Of a DNA stretch of 39,640 bases, positions 18,897 through 28,860 are shown piece after piece. Numbering within the stretch: position 1 is the first letter of the stretch; every line of letters starts with the position of its first letter. A program made the translations under genes and the position numbers. Under the pieces are notes generated by a model that saw only the letters and a list, made by a program, of their open reading frames with translations, was not told the origin of the DNA and made no database searches. Source of the stretch: Campylobacteraceae bacterium (GTDB lineage Bacteria > Campylobacterota > Campylobacteria > Campylobacterales > Sulfurovaceae); contig JALUMR010000050.1 in assembly GCA_027055805.1 (NCBI GenBank), positions 1 through 39,640 of the forward strand, given 5' to 3'.

Positions 18897-18935
18897 TGAC
18901 GCAACATAAGTGCAAAAAACACACAGGAGTAACCA

Positions 18936-19049
18936 ATGAAGGTTAGACCATCAGTAAAAAGAATGTGTGATGATTGTAAGATAATCAAACGAAAAGGTAT
19001 CGTTAGAATCATCTGCAAAAATCCAAAACATAAACAAAGACAAGGATAA
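18936..19049 (+). CDS. rpmJ: 50S ribosomal protein L36
   Basis: Not in the ORF track; translation [44 protein letters not shown] upstream. Confidence 0.97.
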   Translation: MKVRPSVKRMCDDCKIIKRKGIVRIICKNPKHKQRQG

Positions 19050-19051
19050 GC

Positions 19052-19414
19052 ATGGCACGTATATCAGGTGTTGATTTACCTAAAAAAAAGAGAATTGAGT
19101 ACGGACTAACTTATATCTATGGTATAGGTCTTCATACTTCAAGAAAAATTCTTGATAAAACAGGTATTGATTATAATACAAGAGTATTTGAGTTGACTGG
19201 TGCACAAGCTGCAGCAATCCGTAATGAGATTCAAGAAAATGTTATGGTTGAGGGTGATCTTCGTAAGAAAGTAACTTTAGACATTAAAGCACTTATGGAT
19301 CTTGGTTCGTATAGAGGTCTTAGACACAGACGTGGTTTACCATGTAGAGGTCAAAAGACTAAAACAAATGCTAGAACTCGTAAGGGTAAAAGAAAAACTG
19401 TTGGCGCAGCATAA
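19052..19414 (+). CDS. rpsM: 30S ribosomal protein S13
   Basis: [26 protein letters not shown]...[25 protein letters not shown]. Confidence 0.98.
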   Translation: MARISGVDLPKKKRIEYGLTYIYGIGLHTSRKILDKTGIDYNTRVFELTGAQAAAIRNEIQENVMVEGDLRKKVTLDIKALMDLGSYRGLRHRRGLPCRGQKTKTNARTRKGKRKTVGAA

Positions 19415-19428
19415 GAAGGTAGTGATTA

Positions 19429-19803
19429 ATGGCTAAAAGAAAAGCAAAAAAGAATATTGCTAAAGGTGTTGTTTACGTAGCAGCAACTTTTAACAATACA
19501 GTAATTACCGTTACTGATGAGATGGGTAACGTTCTTGCATGGAGTTCTGCTGGTTCTTTAGGATTTAAAGGTTCTAAAAAATCAACTCCTTTTGCAGCAA
19601 CAGAAGCTGTAGCTGATGCAATGACAAAAGCAATGGAGCATGGAATTAAAGAAGTTGGTATCAAAGTACAAGGCCCTGGGTCTGGTAGAGATACTGCTGT
19701 TAAGTCAATTGGTGCAACTGAAGGTATTAGAGTAACTTGGTTAAAAGACATTACTCCACTTCCTCATAATGGTTGTCGTCCTCCTAAGCAGAGAAGAGTT
19801 TAA
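19429..19803 (+). CDS. rpsK: 30S ribosomal protein S11
   Basis: [22 protein letters not shown]...[18 protein letters not shown]. Confidence 0.98.
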   Translation: MAKRKAKKNIAKGVVYVAATFNNTVITVTDEMGNVLAWSSAGSLGFKGSKKSTPFAATEAVADAMTKAMEHGIKEVGIKVQGPGSGRDTAVKSIGATEGIRVTWLKDITPLPHNGCRPPKQRRV

Positions 19804-19855
19804 TCACTATTCGTGATTTAATTCATATTTAATAGAATAATTAAAGGTATTACAA

Positions 19856-20482
19856 ATGGCAAGATATAGAGGTCCAGTTGAAAAACTAGAGCGAAGACTT
19901 GGTGTTGATCTCGGCTTAAAAGGTGAGAGAAGACTAGCAGGTAAATCAGCTTTAGAAAAAAGACCATACCCACCAGGGCAACATGGTCAAAGAAGAACAA
20001 AGTTAAGTGAATATGGTGAACAGCTTCAAGAGAAGCAAAAAGCTAAATTCATGTATGGTGTATCTGAAAAACAGTTTAGAGCACTTTTTGCAGAAGCTAA
20101 AAGACAAGATGGAAATACAGGGGCAATCCTTATTCAACTTCTTGAGCAAAGACTTGATAACGTAGTTTACAGAATGGGTTTTGCAACCACTAGAAGATTT
20201 GCAAGACAACTTACAAACCATGGACATATTCTTGTAGATGGTAAGAGAGTTGATATTCCATCGTTTAGAGTTAAAGCTGGTCAAAAAATTGAGATTAGAG
20301 AAAAATCTAAAGCAAATCCACAAGTGGTAAGAGCAATGGAATTAACCAATCAAACGGGTATGGTTGAGTGGGTAGATGTTGAGAATGAAAAACTTTTTGG
20401 TATCTTTACAAGAATTCCAAACAGAGATGAAATTTCAATTCCAGTTGAAGAGAGATTGATTGTTGAGCTTTACTCAAAATAG
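19856..20482 (+). CDS. rpsD: 30S ribosomal protein S4
   Basis: [19 protein letters not shown]...[42 protein letters not shown]. Confidence 0.98.
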   Translation: MARYRGPVEKLERRLGVDLGLKGERRLAGKSALEKRPYPPGQHGQRRTKLSEYGEQLQEKQKAKFMYGVSEKQFRALFAEAKRQDGNTGAILIQLLEQRLDNVVYRMGFATTRRFARQLTNHGHILVDGKRVDIPSFRVKAGQKIEIREKSKANPQVVRAMELTNQTGMVEWVDVENEKLFGIFTRIPNRDEISIPVEERLIVELYSK

Positions 20483-20508
20483 TACGTATTAGTTAAAAAA
20501 GGCAAAGA

Positions 20509-21510
20509 ATGAAAAAAATTAAAGTAGCTCCATCACTTCCAACAAATGTTGAAGTGAATGAACTTGGTGAAAATAGATCTGAAGTTATTGCCTACCCTTT
20601 TGAAAGTGGTTATGCTATTACGCTTGCACACCCATTAAGAAGACTTATTTTAGGTTCTTCTGTTGGATTTGCACCCATATCTGTTAAGATAGAAGGTGCA
20701 GCGCATGAATTTGATAGCGTACGTGGAATGCATGAAGATGTTGCTGTATTTATCATCAATCTTAAAAACATTCGTTTCAAACTTCAAGATGGTGTTGAGA
20801 AATTAGAAGTTTCTTATAGTTTTTCAGGACAAAGAGAGATTACTGCAGCAGATTTAGTAAATGATGATGTAGAAATTGTTAATCCTGAAGCTTTTTTAGC
20901 AACACTTAATGAAGATGCAGTTCTTAATTTTACTGTGGTTATTGCACAAGGTTTAGGATATGTACAAAGCGAAGATCTGAGAGATGATGTACCAGCTGAT
21001 TCTATTGCATTGGATGCTTTCTTTACCCCTGTAAAAAAAGCAAACTATGATATTCAAAATGTTTTGGTTGAAGACAACCCTAACTATGAAAAAATTGTAT
21101 TTGACATTGAAACAGATGGTCAAGTATCACCTGTGGATGCATTTACAAATGCTTTAGAGACAATGTATAAGCAACTTTCTGTATTTAATGGCGTTCTTGA
21201 TGTAGAAATCAATGCAGCACCAATTAAAAGAAGTAACGATGACAGTGAGATAAGAGCATATTTAGAACCTATTGAATCGTTAGGTCTATCTGCTCGTTCA
21301 TTCAACTCACTTGACCGTGCAGGAATGAAAGTTGTAGGAGAGTTAGTACTCATGACGACTACAGAGATTAAAAATATTAAAAATCTTGGTAAAAAATCAT
21401 TAGATGAAATTGCTGAGTGTTTAGAAAATCTTGGTTATGGTGAAGACTTTGAATTAGCAGACAATACAAGAGTTAATCTTGTTAAGAAAATTGAGCAACT
21501 TAAAGAGTAG
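20509..21510 (+). CDS. rpoA: DNA-directed RNA polymerase alpha subunit
   Basis: [39 protein letters not shown]...alpha-[48 protein letters not shown]. Confidence 0.98.
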   Translation: MKKIKVAPSLPTNVEVNELGENRSEVIAYPFESGYAITLAHPLRRLILGSSVGFAPISVKIEGAAHEFDSVRGMHEDVAVFIINLKNIRFKLQDGVEKLEVSYSFSGQREITAADLVNDDVEIVNPEAFLATLNEDAVLNFTVVIAQGLGYVQSEDLRDDVPADSIALDAFFTPVKKANYDIQNVLVEDNPNYEKIVFDIETDGQVSPVDAFTNALETMYKQLSVFNGVLDVEINAAPIKRSNDDSEIRAYLEPIESLGLSARSFNSLDRAGMKVVGELVLMTTTEIKNIKNLGKKSLDEIAECLENLGYGEDFELADNTRVNLVKKIEQLKE

Positions 21511-21530
21511 CTCCTAGAGAAGGAACATTT

Positions 21531-21878
21531 ATGAGACATAAGCACGGATATCGTAAGTTAAGCAGAACTTCTGCTCATAGAGTTGCGTTATTAAAAAACC
21601 TTTCTATTGCTCTTATCAAATATGGAAAGATGGAAACAACTCTTCCTAAAGCAAAAGAGCTTAGTAGATATTTTGAAAAACTTATTACAAAAGCTGCAAG
21701 TGGTGAAAATGCACATAGAGCAGTATTTGCACTTTTACAAGATAAAGAGTGTACAAATAAACTTGTAACAGAAATTGCACCAGAGTATGCTGAGCGTAAT
21801 GGTGGTTACACAAGAATTATCAAGACACGTATGCGTCGTGGTGATGCTGCACCAATGGCTATTATCGAACTCGTATAG
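21531..21878 (+). CDS. rplQ: 50S ribosomal protein L17
   Basis: [29 protein letters not shown]...[26 protein letters not shown]. Confidence 0.98.
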   Translation: MRHKHGYRKLSRTSAHRVALLKNLSIALIKYGKMETTLPKAKELSRYFEKLITKAASGENAHRAVFALLQDKECTNKLVTEIAPEYAERNGGYTRIIKTRMRRGDAAPMAIIELV

Positions 21879-21890
21879 TAGTTGTAATTT

Positions 21891-21917
21891 AAGAGATCCT
21901 GTTTTTAGGATTCTCTT
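21891..21917 (+). terminator. Intrinsic terminator of the rpmJ-rplQ operon
   Basis: AAGAGATCCT GTTTTT AGGATTCTCTT stem-loop (one bulge), followed by CTTCTCCTTTT. Confidence 0.65.
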
Positions 21918-22037
21918 CTTCTCCTTTTAATCTTAATTTTTCCAATAAATTTAATTTTACTTTAAATAACTTTTTTATATAATAATTAATATAAATTAAC
22001 GATAAAAAATAAATTTAAATATAATAAAGGTGTTGAA

Positions 22038-22130
22038 ATGAAAAAAATACTCTCTAAAATTTTATTGCATATTCTCTATAAGAGAGAAGAAAGATTACCT
22101 AAAGTTCAAATTTCTATATTAAAAGCCTAA
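22038..22130 (+). CDS. Possible 30-aa small protein
   Basis: ATG preceded by AAAGGTGTTGAA; MKKILSKILLHILYKREERLPKVQISILKA. No homology evidence. Confidence 0.3.
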   Translation: MKKILSKILLHILYKREERLPKVQISILKA

Positions 22131-22172
22131 GTTTAAGAGAATCTTATAATATAGTATTGCATCTAACGTAGG

Positions 22173-22688
22173 TTAAAACCATAAAATTTTATTAGAGAAT
22201 TTTTTTCTAAATGTATGTGGTTTTTCTTTTTGAATGGAATTTATCCATAGTTTATTAATAATAAAATAGATAAGTAGTGATACTACTGTAGAGTAGGGTA
22301 TTGTTCCTATATATAGAGGGGTAAGTATATTGTCCCAATTATCACTGAACCAATCTAATGTTGGCTCAATATTATCAAGTCCTTCATTTCCTAAGATAAA
22401 ATTACCTGTTTGATACTCCATATAATACATAAAAGGCATGGTAAGAGGGTTACTAAGCCAGACCATAGAAATAGCAATAGGTACATTAAATTTAAAAAAA
22501 GGGGTCATTGATAAAACAGCTAACATCTGCATGGGCATAGGAATGAATCCCCAAAAAAGACCAATAAATACACCTCTTGATATAGATTTTCGGTTAATGG
22601 AGAGATATTCTCTTGGTATTTTATATTTGTCAATAAACTTATCTAGCTTACTGTTACTTTTTTTTCTTTTAAAAATTTTACGAATCAT
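22173..22688 (-). CDS. DUF2062-family membrane protein
   Basis: SISRGVFIGLFWGFIPMPMQMLAVLSMTPFFKFNVPIAISMVWLSNPLTMPFMYYMEYQTG. Confidence 0.88.
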   Translation of the reverse strand: MIRKIFKRKKSNSKLDKFIDKYKIPREYLSINRKSISRGVFIGLFWGFIPMPMQMLAVLSMTPFFKFNVPIAISMVWLSNPLTMPFMYYMEYQTGNFILGNEGLDNIEPTLDWFSDNWDNILTPLYIGTIPYSTVVSLLIYFIINKLWINSIQKEKPHTFRKKFSNKILWF

Positions 22689-22879
22689 TATTCAACCATT
22701 GTTTAATTTAATTAAGTATCTGTATTGTAATCTCTCTATCTTATAGATGATTGAATTTTGAGGATATTTGGCATAAGCTTAAATATTAAAGTGTTAAAAG
22801 TTAGCACATGCTTATATCTACTTGACAAAGTGTTAAATATAATGTATAAATAGAACAATAATATATAAAGGAGAAGCTG

Positions 22880-23158
22880 GTGCTTCCATTTACAGATGAT
22901 GAATTAAGACCAATAGTAGAAGACATGCTAAATAAAGCAAAAGTTTGGATACAAAAAGATGGAGGAGATGTTACTCTCCTAGATATAAAAGATGGAACAG
23001 TATATGTTCAATTACAGGGTGCTTGTGTAGGTTGTGGCTCTTCTGGTACAACCATTAAATTTGGAATTGAAAAAGAGATGAAGACAATGATTCATCCAGA
23101 AATTATAGTAATGAATGTTCCTCATGGTTGGGAAGATAAATTGGACCAGTTAGGATAA
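22880..23158 (+). CDS. NifU C-terminal-domain (Nfu-type) Fe-S scaffold protein
   Basis: VWIQKDGGDVTLLDIKDGTVYVQLQGACVGCGSSGTTIKFGIEKEM; GTG start after GGAG. Confidence 0.92.
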   Translation: MLPFTDDELRPIVEDMLNKAKVWIQKDGGDVTLLDIKDGTVYVQLQGACVGCGSSGTTIKFGIEKEMKTMIHPEIIVMNVPHGWEDKLDQLG

Positions 23159-23160
23159 GT

Positions 23161-23733
23161 ATGGCTAAGATAAGTCTTGACAGTTTTCTCAGCAGAGCAG
23201 AAGAGTTATTTTCTTTAGGAAAATATGAAAATGCACTGACTACTTATGGACTTTTATTAAAAGAATATCCAGCAGATAATGATGCACAGATTGGTGTGTA
23301 TCTTTGTGATATAGGTATGGAGAATGGGGAAGAAGCACAGGCTTTGTTTGATTACTATCAGATTATTAAGCATGAACAAGAAGATGCAGGTGAAGTAATG
23401 ATTGAAATTCTTACTTCATTGGACAGTGACAAGAATAAAATTGCAAAGCTATTAAATATTGAAGATGATAAGTTAGAGTATAAAGATGGAATTGGTTATC
23501 AAGAATTTTTACAATTTATAGAAGAGCGAGGTGATTTTAAACGTGCTTTTGAAGATGTAATGTTTTCTACAAAAGTAATTTTAAAGAATAAAGAGGAATA
23601 TGTCTCTTTTATCACTGACCTTATTGAAAAAGGTCAAGAAGAGTTGGCACTGCAATTTTTAGATTCTGTAGGTAATGCTTTTGAGAATGACCAAGATATT
23701 TATGCCCTATATCATAAATTAAAAGAGAACTAG
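23161..23733 (+). CDS. TPR-like helical repeat protein
   Basis: SRAEELFSLGKYENALTTYGLLLKEYPADNDAQIGVYLCDIG; TPR-like pattern. Confidence 0.6.
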   Translation: MAKISLDSFLSRAEELFSLGKYENALTTYGLLLKEYPADNDAQIGVYLCDIGMENGEEAQALFDYYQIIKHEQEDAGEVMIEILTSLDSDKNKIAKLLNIEDDKLEYKDGIGYQEFLQFIEERGDFKRAFEDVMFSTKVILKNKEEYVSFITDLIEKGQEELALQFLDSVGNAFENDQDIYALYHKLKEN

Positions 23734-23758
23734 TAAAACTAGAAGTGAAAGAAAAAAA

Positions 23759-25057
23759 GTGAAATTAGACTATAACATAGATAATTACAGATATATTACA
23801 GACGATACAACAGCTATTTCAGAGGATACACAGTTTTTATTAACAGCACAAAATAAAAAATATTTTGATACTTTAGAGAATAAACCTTCTTTTATTACTC
23901 CTTTGGAACTTATAGAAAAGTGGGATGTAAATAGATTAAAAGTAGTTGGAGTAACAGGTACCAATGGCAAAACAACAGTTACAGCTGCTATTTACTCTTT
24001 TCTTTTAGATTTAGGAGAGAAACCAGCTCTTTTAGGAACGCGTGGTTTTTTTGCTAATGATGAGAGAATAGAAGAGAAGTCAATGACAACACCTTCTATT
24101 TTACATATTCTTAATAGTATGAGAGTTGCTAATAAAAAGGAGTCTAACTACTTCATTATGGAAGTGAGTTCTCATGCCATTCATCAAGAACGAATAGAAG
24201 GGCTAACGTTTGCATTAAAAGTGCATACCAATGTCACCTCTGACCACTTAGATTATCATGCAACAGTTGAAGAGTATAAGAGGGTTAAAAGCTCTTTCTT
24301 TTCAGATGACTCTCCAAAACTTCTCAATAAAGATGATATTAAAAATATCACCTATAATCCAATAGGAGCTCAAAGTTATGGAGTAGATGAACCTGCAACC
24401 TTTAAAGTTCAAGCGTTTTCATTGCAACATGGCATTACAGCAGGAATTAAACATCTAAGTACAGAGGCAACTTTCCACTCTCCTATGGTGGGTCTATTTA
24501 ATCTATTTAATCTTATGGCAGCTATTGGCTCTTGTGTAATGTTAACAGGACGTAATGTTGCAGAGGTTTGTGAAGTGGTAGAAAACTTTGCAGGTGTGGC
24601 AGGTCGTATGGAAGTGGTTTCGCGTAAGCCACTGGTAATTGTAGATTTTGCTCATACCGATGATGGAATGATTCAAGTGTTAGACAGTATGAAAGATACA
24701 GATGTTTCTGTAGTATTTGGAGCAGGTGGAGATAGAGACAAAGGAAAGCGACCACGCATGGGAGCCGTAGCAGCCAAGTTTGCACAGAAAGTTTATGTCA
24801 CATCAGATAATCCTCGTTCAGAAGAGCCTGAAGATATTATAAAAGATATCCTCTCAGGAATAAAAGACCAAACTCATACTCGTGCTATGGTCGATAGAGC
24901 TTTTGCTATTCAGGAAGCACTAAAAGAGTTAAAAGAGAATGAAGTGCTTATGATACTTGGAAAAGGTGATGAGACCACAATGGAAATCAAAGGTGAAAAG
25001 ATTCACTTTGATGACCGTGAGATAGTTCGAGCTTTATTAGCAGAAAATATTAAATAA
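23759..25057 (+). CDS. murE: UDP-N-acetylmuramoyl-L-alanyl-D-glutamate--2,6-diaminopimelate ligase
   Basis: GTG start; VVGVTGTNGKTTVTAAI, MEVSSHAIHQERIEGLTF, VTSDHLDYHATVEEY, VFGAGGDRDKGKRPRMG, DNPRSEEPEDIIKDI, ILGKGDET. Confidence 0.96.
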   Translation: MKLDYNIDNYRYITDDTTAISEDTQFLLTAQNKKYFDTLENKPSFITPLELIEKWDVNRLKVVGVTGTNGKTTVTAAIYSFLLDLGEKPALLGTRGFFANDERIEEKSMTTPSILHILNSMRVANKKESNYFIMEVSSHAIHQERIEGLTFALKVHTNVTSDHLDYHATVEEYKRVKSSFFSDDSPKLLNKDDIKNITYNPIGAQSYGVDEPATFKVQAFSLQHGITAGIKHLSTEATFHSPMVGLFNLFNLMAAIGSCVMLTGRNVAEVCEVVENFAGVAGRMEVVSRKPLVIVDFAHTDDGMIQVLDSMKDTDVSVVFGAGGDRDKGKRPRMGAVAAKFAQKVYVTSDNPRSEEPEDIIKDILSGIKDQTHTRAMVDRAFAIQEALKELKENEVLMILGKGDETTMEIKGEKIHFDDREIVRALLAENIK

Positions 25058-25781
25058 TAGTATAAATAATTTCTGTCTTATTCTTTTTCGTTTGAATCTC
25101 ATCTATAGATAGGTTTTCTATAGGGAGTTTCATAAAATCTTCTAAGTTATCAATTTGAGCCTTAGCAATTTCACGTAGTACAATTCCACGATAGGCTTTT
25201 GCCCAATGGCTTACCACTTTTCCCTCTTTTATAAATTTTAGAGTAGTGTATTTTTTTGTGGGCTTATAAAATTTGTCATAAAATCCAGCTCTTAAATCTA
25301 AAATGTCTTCATTCTTCAGATACTCTTCCATTAAATGACTCTGTTCTTTATAAAGTTTTTCAGGTTTTAATTCTCCTATAGATTCCCCTTGTTTTAGACG
25401 ATACTCTGGAATCATATCATCAGCACGTAAAAATCCAAAAAGATTAGAGCATAGTATGACATTAGTATCTATGTAATGTTGCTCATTAGGAGTTAATGCA
25501 CTATAAGAGAGATAGTCAAATGCAACACCTGTATATCTCTCTATAGCTTTCATCGTAAGTTCATGAACTATATCTTTAGCATGATAAGATACATCAGCCT
25601 CTTTTTTTAGACCAAACATTTTTGAAAGAGTTGCAAAGTTATTTTGTTGAATAATATTGATATAGTGATGTAGAAGTTTTTGTCTTGTAGATGTAAGTTC
25701 TGAAAAGAGTAGAGTATCTAAAGAGAAGTTATCACAGCCACCATTTATTTTTGTTTCACTCGGTGCAAGTAGAATTTTCAT
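25050..25781 (-). CDS. yaaA: YaaA (DUF328)-family protein
   Basis: MKILLAPSETK...ALTPNEQHYIDTNVILCSNLFGFLRADDMIPEYRLKQGES...SHWAKAYRGIVLREIAK. Confidence 0.82.
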   Translation of the reverse strand: MKILLAPSETKINGGCDNFSLDTLLFSELTSTRQKLLHHYINIIQQNNFATLSKMFGLKKEADVSYHAKDIVHELTMKAIERYTGVAFDYLSYSALTPNEQHYIDTNVILCSNLFGFLRADDMIPEYRLKQGESIGELKPEKLYKEQSHLMEEYLKNEDILDLRAGFYDKFYKPTKKYTTLKFIKEGKVVSHWAKAYRGIVLREIAKAQIDNLEDFMKLPIENLSIDEIQTKKNKTEIIYTII

Positions 25782-25847
25782 GAAAAACCTTATTTTTAAA
25801 GAATTATAGCGAATATCAAAGAATTTTTATTTTTTTACTAAAAATCC

Positions 25848-25876
25848 TTGACATGCTTTTTATTTTTGTCTATAAT
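25848..25876 (+). promoter_or_regulatory. Sigma70 promoter of the tRNA-tuf operon (TTGACA - 17 bp - TATAAT)
   Basis: ttgaca at 25848-25853, tataat at 25871-25876; consensus hexamers with 17-bp spacing, just upstream of the tRNA cluster. Confidence 0.92.
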
Positions 25877-25912
25877 GCGACTCCATTTAAAGAATGACTT
25901 TAAATGAATGGT

Positions 25913-25989
25913 GCTGATGTAGCTCAGTTGGCTAGAGCAGCTGATTTGTAATCAGCAGGTCGGGGGTTCGAGTCCCTTCATCAGCTCCA
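25913..25989 (+). tRNA. thrU: tRNA-Thr(TGT)
   Basis: Acceptor GCTGATG/CATCAGC, anticodon loop TTTGTAA, GGTTCGAGTCC T-arm, encoded CCA. Confidence 0.96.
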
Positions 25990-26029
25990 TTAAAATTTTA
26001 TCAGTGTTTGACCAGAAATATAAAAATAT

Positions 26030-26114
26030 GGTGAGTTACTCAAGTGGCCAACGAGGGCGGATTGTAAATCCGCTGACTACGTCTTCGAAGGTTCGAATCC
26101 TTCACTCACCACCA
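26030..26114 (+). tRNA. tyrU: tRNA-Tyr(GTA)
   Basis: Class II tRNA with long variable arm; acceptor GGTGAGT/ACTCACC, anticodon loop TTGTAAA, encoded CCA. Confidence 0.96.
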
Positions 26115-26134
26115 TTTATCTATTTGATATAGAT

Positions 26135-26210
26135 GCGGGAATAGCTCAGTGGCTAGAGCCCCTGCCTTCCAAGCAGGATGTCGCGAGTTCGAATCTCGTT
26201 TCCCGCTCCA
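26135..26210 (+). tRNA. glyT: tRNA-Gly(TCC)
   Basis: GCGGGAA/TTCCCGC acceptor, anticodon stem CCTGC/GCAGG with loop CTTCCAA, encoded CCA. Confidence 0.96.
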
Positions 26211-26311
26211 TAGTATCAAAGTAATCTGGAAGCTGGTGTGAAAATTTTATTACTACTTTCACATTAACCAATCAAAATCATACACTTATTAAATTTTATA
26301 AATATTATTAT

Positions 26312-26386
<75 letters not shown>

Positions 26387-26393
26387 CCATGAT

Positions 26394-26488
26394 TATGGAC
26401 AAAAGTATTATCATCTAAAAGGTTATCTTCAGCAGGTAGCTCATACGACTAGTCGTATTTTTACAAACTGATAATAGTTTTGTCCATA
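26394..26488 (+). other. 95-bp element with imperfect inverted ends between tRNA-Thr(GGT) and tuf
   Basis: TATGGACAAAAGTATTATC at 26394-26412 pairs with GATAATAGTTTTGTCCATA at 26470-26488 (18 of 19 positions); encloses the palindrome ATACGACTAGTCGTAT (26443-26458) followed by TTTT. Confidence 0.7.
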
Positions 26489-26568
26489 TTGTTGGTAATT
26501 AAAGCAATATTGAGTTATGTCTGATATAATGTCAGCAAATTTTTTAACAATTAACTTAGGAGAAACAG

Positions 26569-27777
26569 ATGGCTAAAGAAAAATTCGAACGAACAAAACC
26601 CCATGTTAACATTGGTACAATTGGTCACGTTGACCACGGTAAAACTACATTAACAGCTGCAATCACAATGTGTTTAGGGCTTAAAAATGGTCAAGCAACA
26701 ATGGATTATGATCAAATTGATAATGCTCCAGAAGAAAGAGAAAGAGGAATTACTATTGCTACTTCTCACGTAGAGTATGAAACTGAAACAAGACATTATG
26801 CTCACGTAGATTGTCCAGGTCACGCCGATTACGTTAAAAACATGATTACTGGTGCTGCTCAAATGGATGGTGCTATTCTTGTTATTGCTGCTACTGACGG
26901 ACCTATGGCACAAACTAGAGAGCATATTCTTCTTTCTAAGCAAGTTGGTGTACCATACATTGTTGTTTTCTTAAATAAAGAAGATCAACTTGATGAAGAA
27001 GACAAAGAAGAGATGTTAGAGCTTGTAGAGATGGAAGTTCGTGAACTTCTTGAAGAGTACGATTTTCCAGGTGATGATACTCCAATTGTTGCTGGTTCAG
27101 CATTCCAAGCACTTGAAGAAGCAAAAGCTGGAAAAGCTGCTGAATGGTCAGAAAAAATTTATGCACTTATGGATGCTGTAGATGAGTATATTCCTGAACC
27201 AGTAAGAGAAACAGATAAAGACTACTTAATGCCTATAGAAGATATCTTTACTATCCAAGGTCGTGGTACTGTTGTAACTGGTAAAATTGATAGAGGTCAA
27301 GTTTGTGTTGGAGATGCAGTTGAAATTGTTGGTATTAAAGATAACCAATCAACAACTGTAACTGGTGTTGAGATGTTCCGTAAAGAAATGGATTGTGGTC
27401 AAGCTGGTGATAACTGTGGTGTTCTTATTAGAGGTATTGAAAAAGATGCAGTTGAAAGAGGTATGGTTCTTTGTAAGCCAGGTTCAATTACTCCTCACTC
27501 TAAATTTACAGCTGAAGTGTATATTCTTAAAAAAGAAGAGGGTGGTAGACACACTCCATTCTTTAACAACTATAGACCACAGTTTTATGTAAGAACAACA
27601 GATGTTACTGGTTCAATTACACTTGCAGAAGGTGTTGAAATGGTTATGCCTGGTGACAACGTTACTATTACTGTTGAGCTTATCAACCCAGTTGCTCTTG
27701 AGCAAGGTACTAAGTTTGCTATCCGTGAAGGTGGTAGAACTGTTGGTGCTGGTGTTGTTGCTGAAATTATCGAGTAG
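26569..27777 (+). CDS. tuf: Elongation factor Tu
   Basis: [75 protein letters not shown]. Confidence 0.99.
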   Translation: MAKEKFERTKPHVNIGTIGHVDHGKTTLTAAITMCLGLKNGQATMDYDQIDNAPEERERGITIATSHVEYETETRHYAHVDCPGHADYVKNMITGAAQMDGAILVIAATDGPMAQTREHILLSKQVGVPYIVVFLNKEDQLDEEDKEEMLELVEMEVRELLEEYDFPGDDTPIVAGSAFQALEEAKAGKAAEWSEKIYALMDAVDEYIPEPVRETDKDYLMPIEDIFTIQGRGTVVTGKIDRGQVCVGDAVEIVGIKDNQSTTVTGVEMFRKEMDCGQAGDNCGVLIRGIEKDAVERGMVLCKPGSITPHSKFTAEVYILKKEEGGRHTPFFNNYRPQFYVRTTDVTGSITLAEGVEMVMPGDNVTITVELINPVALEQGTKFAIREGGRTVGAGVVAEIIE

Positions 27778-27782
27778 TAGTC

Positions 27783-27935
27783 ATGAGAGAAACAATTCAC
27801 TTAGGTTGTGAGAAGTGTACTAGACGTAACTATCACACCACTAAGAATAAAAGAAACACTGCTGAAAAACTTGCTTTAAAAAAGTATTGTAAGTGGTGTA
27901 AGTGTCATACTACACATAAAGAGATGAAGCTGTAA
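27783..27935 (+). CDS. rpmG: 50S ribosomal protein L33
   Basis: Not in the ORF track; translation MRETIHLGCEKCTRRNYHTTKNKRNTAEKLALKKYCKWCKCHTTHKEMKL. Confidence 0.97.
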   Translation: MRETIHLGCEKCTRRNYHTTKNKRNTAEKLALKKYCKWCKCHTTHKEMKL

Positions 27936-27956
27936 CAAGTTCATTTACTCTATTTT

Positions 27957-27984
27957 AATATCATTGGGTACGCTCAATGATATT
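27957..27984 (+). terminator. Hairpin between rpmG and tRNA-Trp (terminator/attenuator or processing site)
   Basis: AATATCATTG GGTACGCT CAATGATATT, 10-bp stem followed by TATTCTT. Confidence 0.4.
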
Positions 27985-27991
27985 TATTCTT

Positions 27992-28067
27992 AGGCCAATA
28001 GCTCAGTTGGTAGAGCACTGGTCTCCAAAACCAGGTGCCGGGGGTTCGAGTCCCTCTTGGCCTGCCA
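27992..28067 (+). tRNA. trpT: tRNA-Trp(CCA)
   Basis: AGGCCAA/TTGGCCT acceptor, anticodon loop CTCCAAA, encoded GCCA end. Confidence 0.96.
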
Positions 28068-28101
28068 TGCAAATATATGGTAAATATAAAAGGTAAATAC
28101 A

Positions 28102-28284
28102 ATGGAAAAATTAACAACATATTTTACACACGTTAAAGAAGAGATTCAAAAAGTTATATTTCCGACAAAAGTACAAATAAGACAAGCGTTTTTTGCTGTT
28201 TTTATCGTCGTGACCGTTATATCTATTTTTTTAGCACTTGTTGACTTACTTATGTCATCTATTGTAACAGCAGTAGTTGGTTAA
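28102..28284 (+). CDS. secE: Preprotein translocase subunit SecE
   Basis: FTHVKEEIQKVIFPTKVQIRQAFFAVFIVVTVISIFLALVDLLMSSIV; position before nusG. Confidence 0.96.
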   Translation: MEKLTTYFTHVKEEIQKVIFPTKVQIRQAFFAVFIVVTVISIFLALVDLLMSSIVTAVVG

Positions 28285-28285
28285 G

Positions 28286-28816
28286 ATGGCATTTCAATGG
28301 TATGCAATTCAGGTTTATTCAGGATCTGAACAAGCAGTTAAAAAAGGTATAGAGCTTTTAGCTGTAGAGAATGGTATTGAAGATCAAATAGATTCAATTA
28401 TTGTTCCTATAGAAGAAGTTATAGAGGTTAAGAATGGAGATAAGAAGATTACAGAACGTGTTCTTTATTCAGGCTATGTGTTTGCATCAGTAGATTTGGA
28501 CACAAGTCTTTGGCACAAAATTCAATCACTCCCTCGTGTTTCTCGTTTTATTGGAGAAGGTAAAACAGCTACACCATTGAGTGATGCAGATATTAAAGTT
28601 ATTTTAGAAAAAATGGAAAAGAAATCTGCTCCACGTCCTAAAGTTGACTTTGAAAATGGTGAGATGGTTCGTATTATTGATGGTCCATTTTCTAACTTCA
28701 CAGGAATGGTTGAAGAGTATGACCTTGATCATGGGAAATTAAAGTTGAATGTTTCTATTTTTGGTAGAAATACACCAGTAGAAATTTTATATACGCAAGT
28801 AGAGAAAATTTTATAA
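28286..28816 (+). CDS. nusG: Transcription termination/antitermination protein NusG
   Basis: MAFQWYAIQVYSGSEQAVKKGIELL...YSGYVFASVDLD...GEMVRIIDGPFSNFTGMVEEYDLDHGKLKLNVSIFGRNTPVEILYTQVEKI; ATG at 28286 preferred to the TTG at 28277. Confidence 0.97.
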   Translation: MAFQWYAIQVYSGSEQAVKKGIELLAVENGIEDQIDSIIVPIEEVIEVKNGDKKITERVLYSGYVFASVDLDTSLWHKIQSLPRVSRFIGEGKTATPLSDADIKVILEKMEKKSAPRPKVDFENGEMVRIIDGPFSNFTGMVEEYDLDHGKLKLNVSIFGRNTPVEILYTQVEKIL

Positions 28817-28830
28817 AATTCTATAAATAT

Positions 28831-28860
28831 GTAGGGGCAGAGCAATGTCTCTACCTTTTT
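28831..28860 (+). terminator. Possible terminator after nusG
   Basis: GTAGGG...CTCTAC stem (one G-T wobble) followed by CTTTTTCTT. Confidence 0.4.

Noticed and set aside
18767-19018. 83-aa minus-strand ORF over rpmJ
   Set aside because: Antisense to the clear rpmJ coding sequence and its leader.
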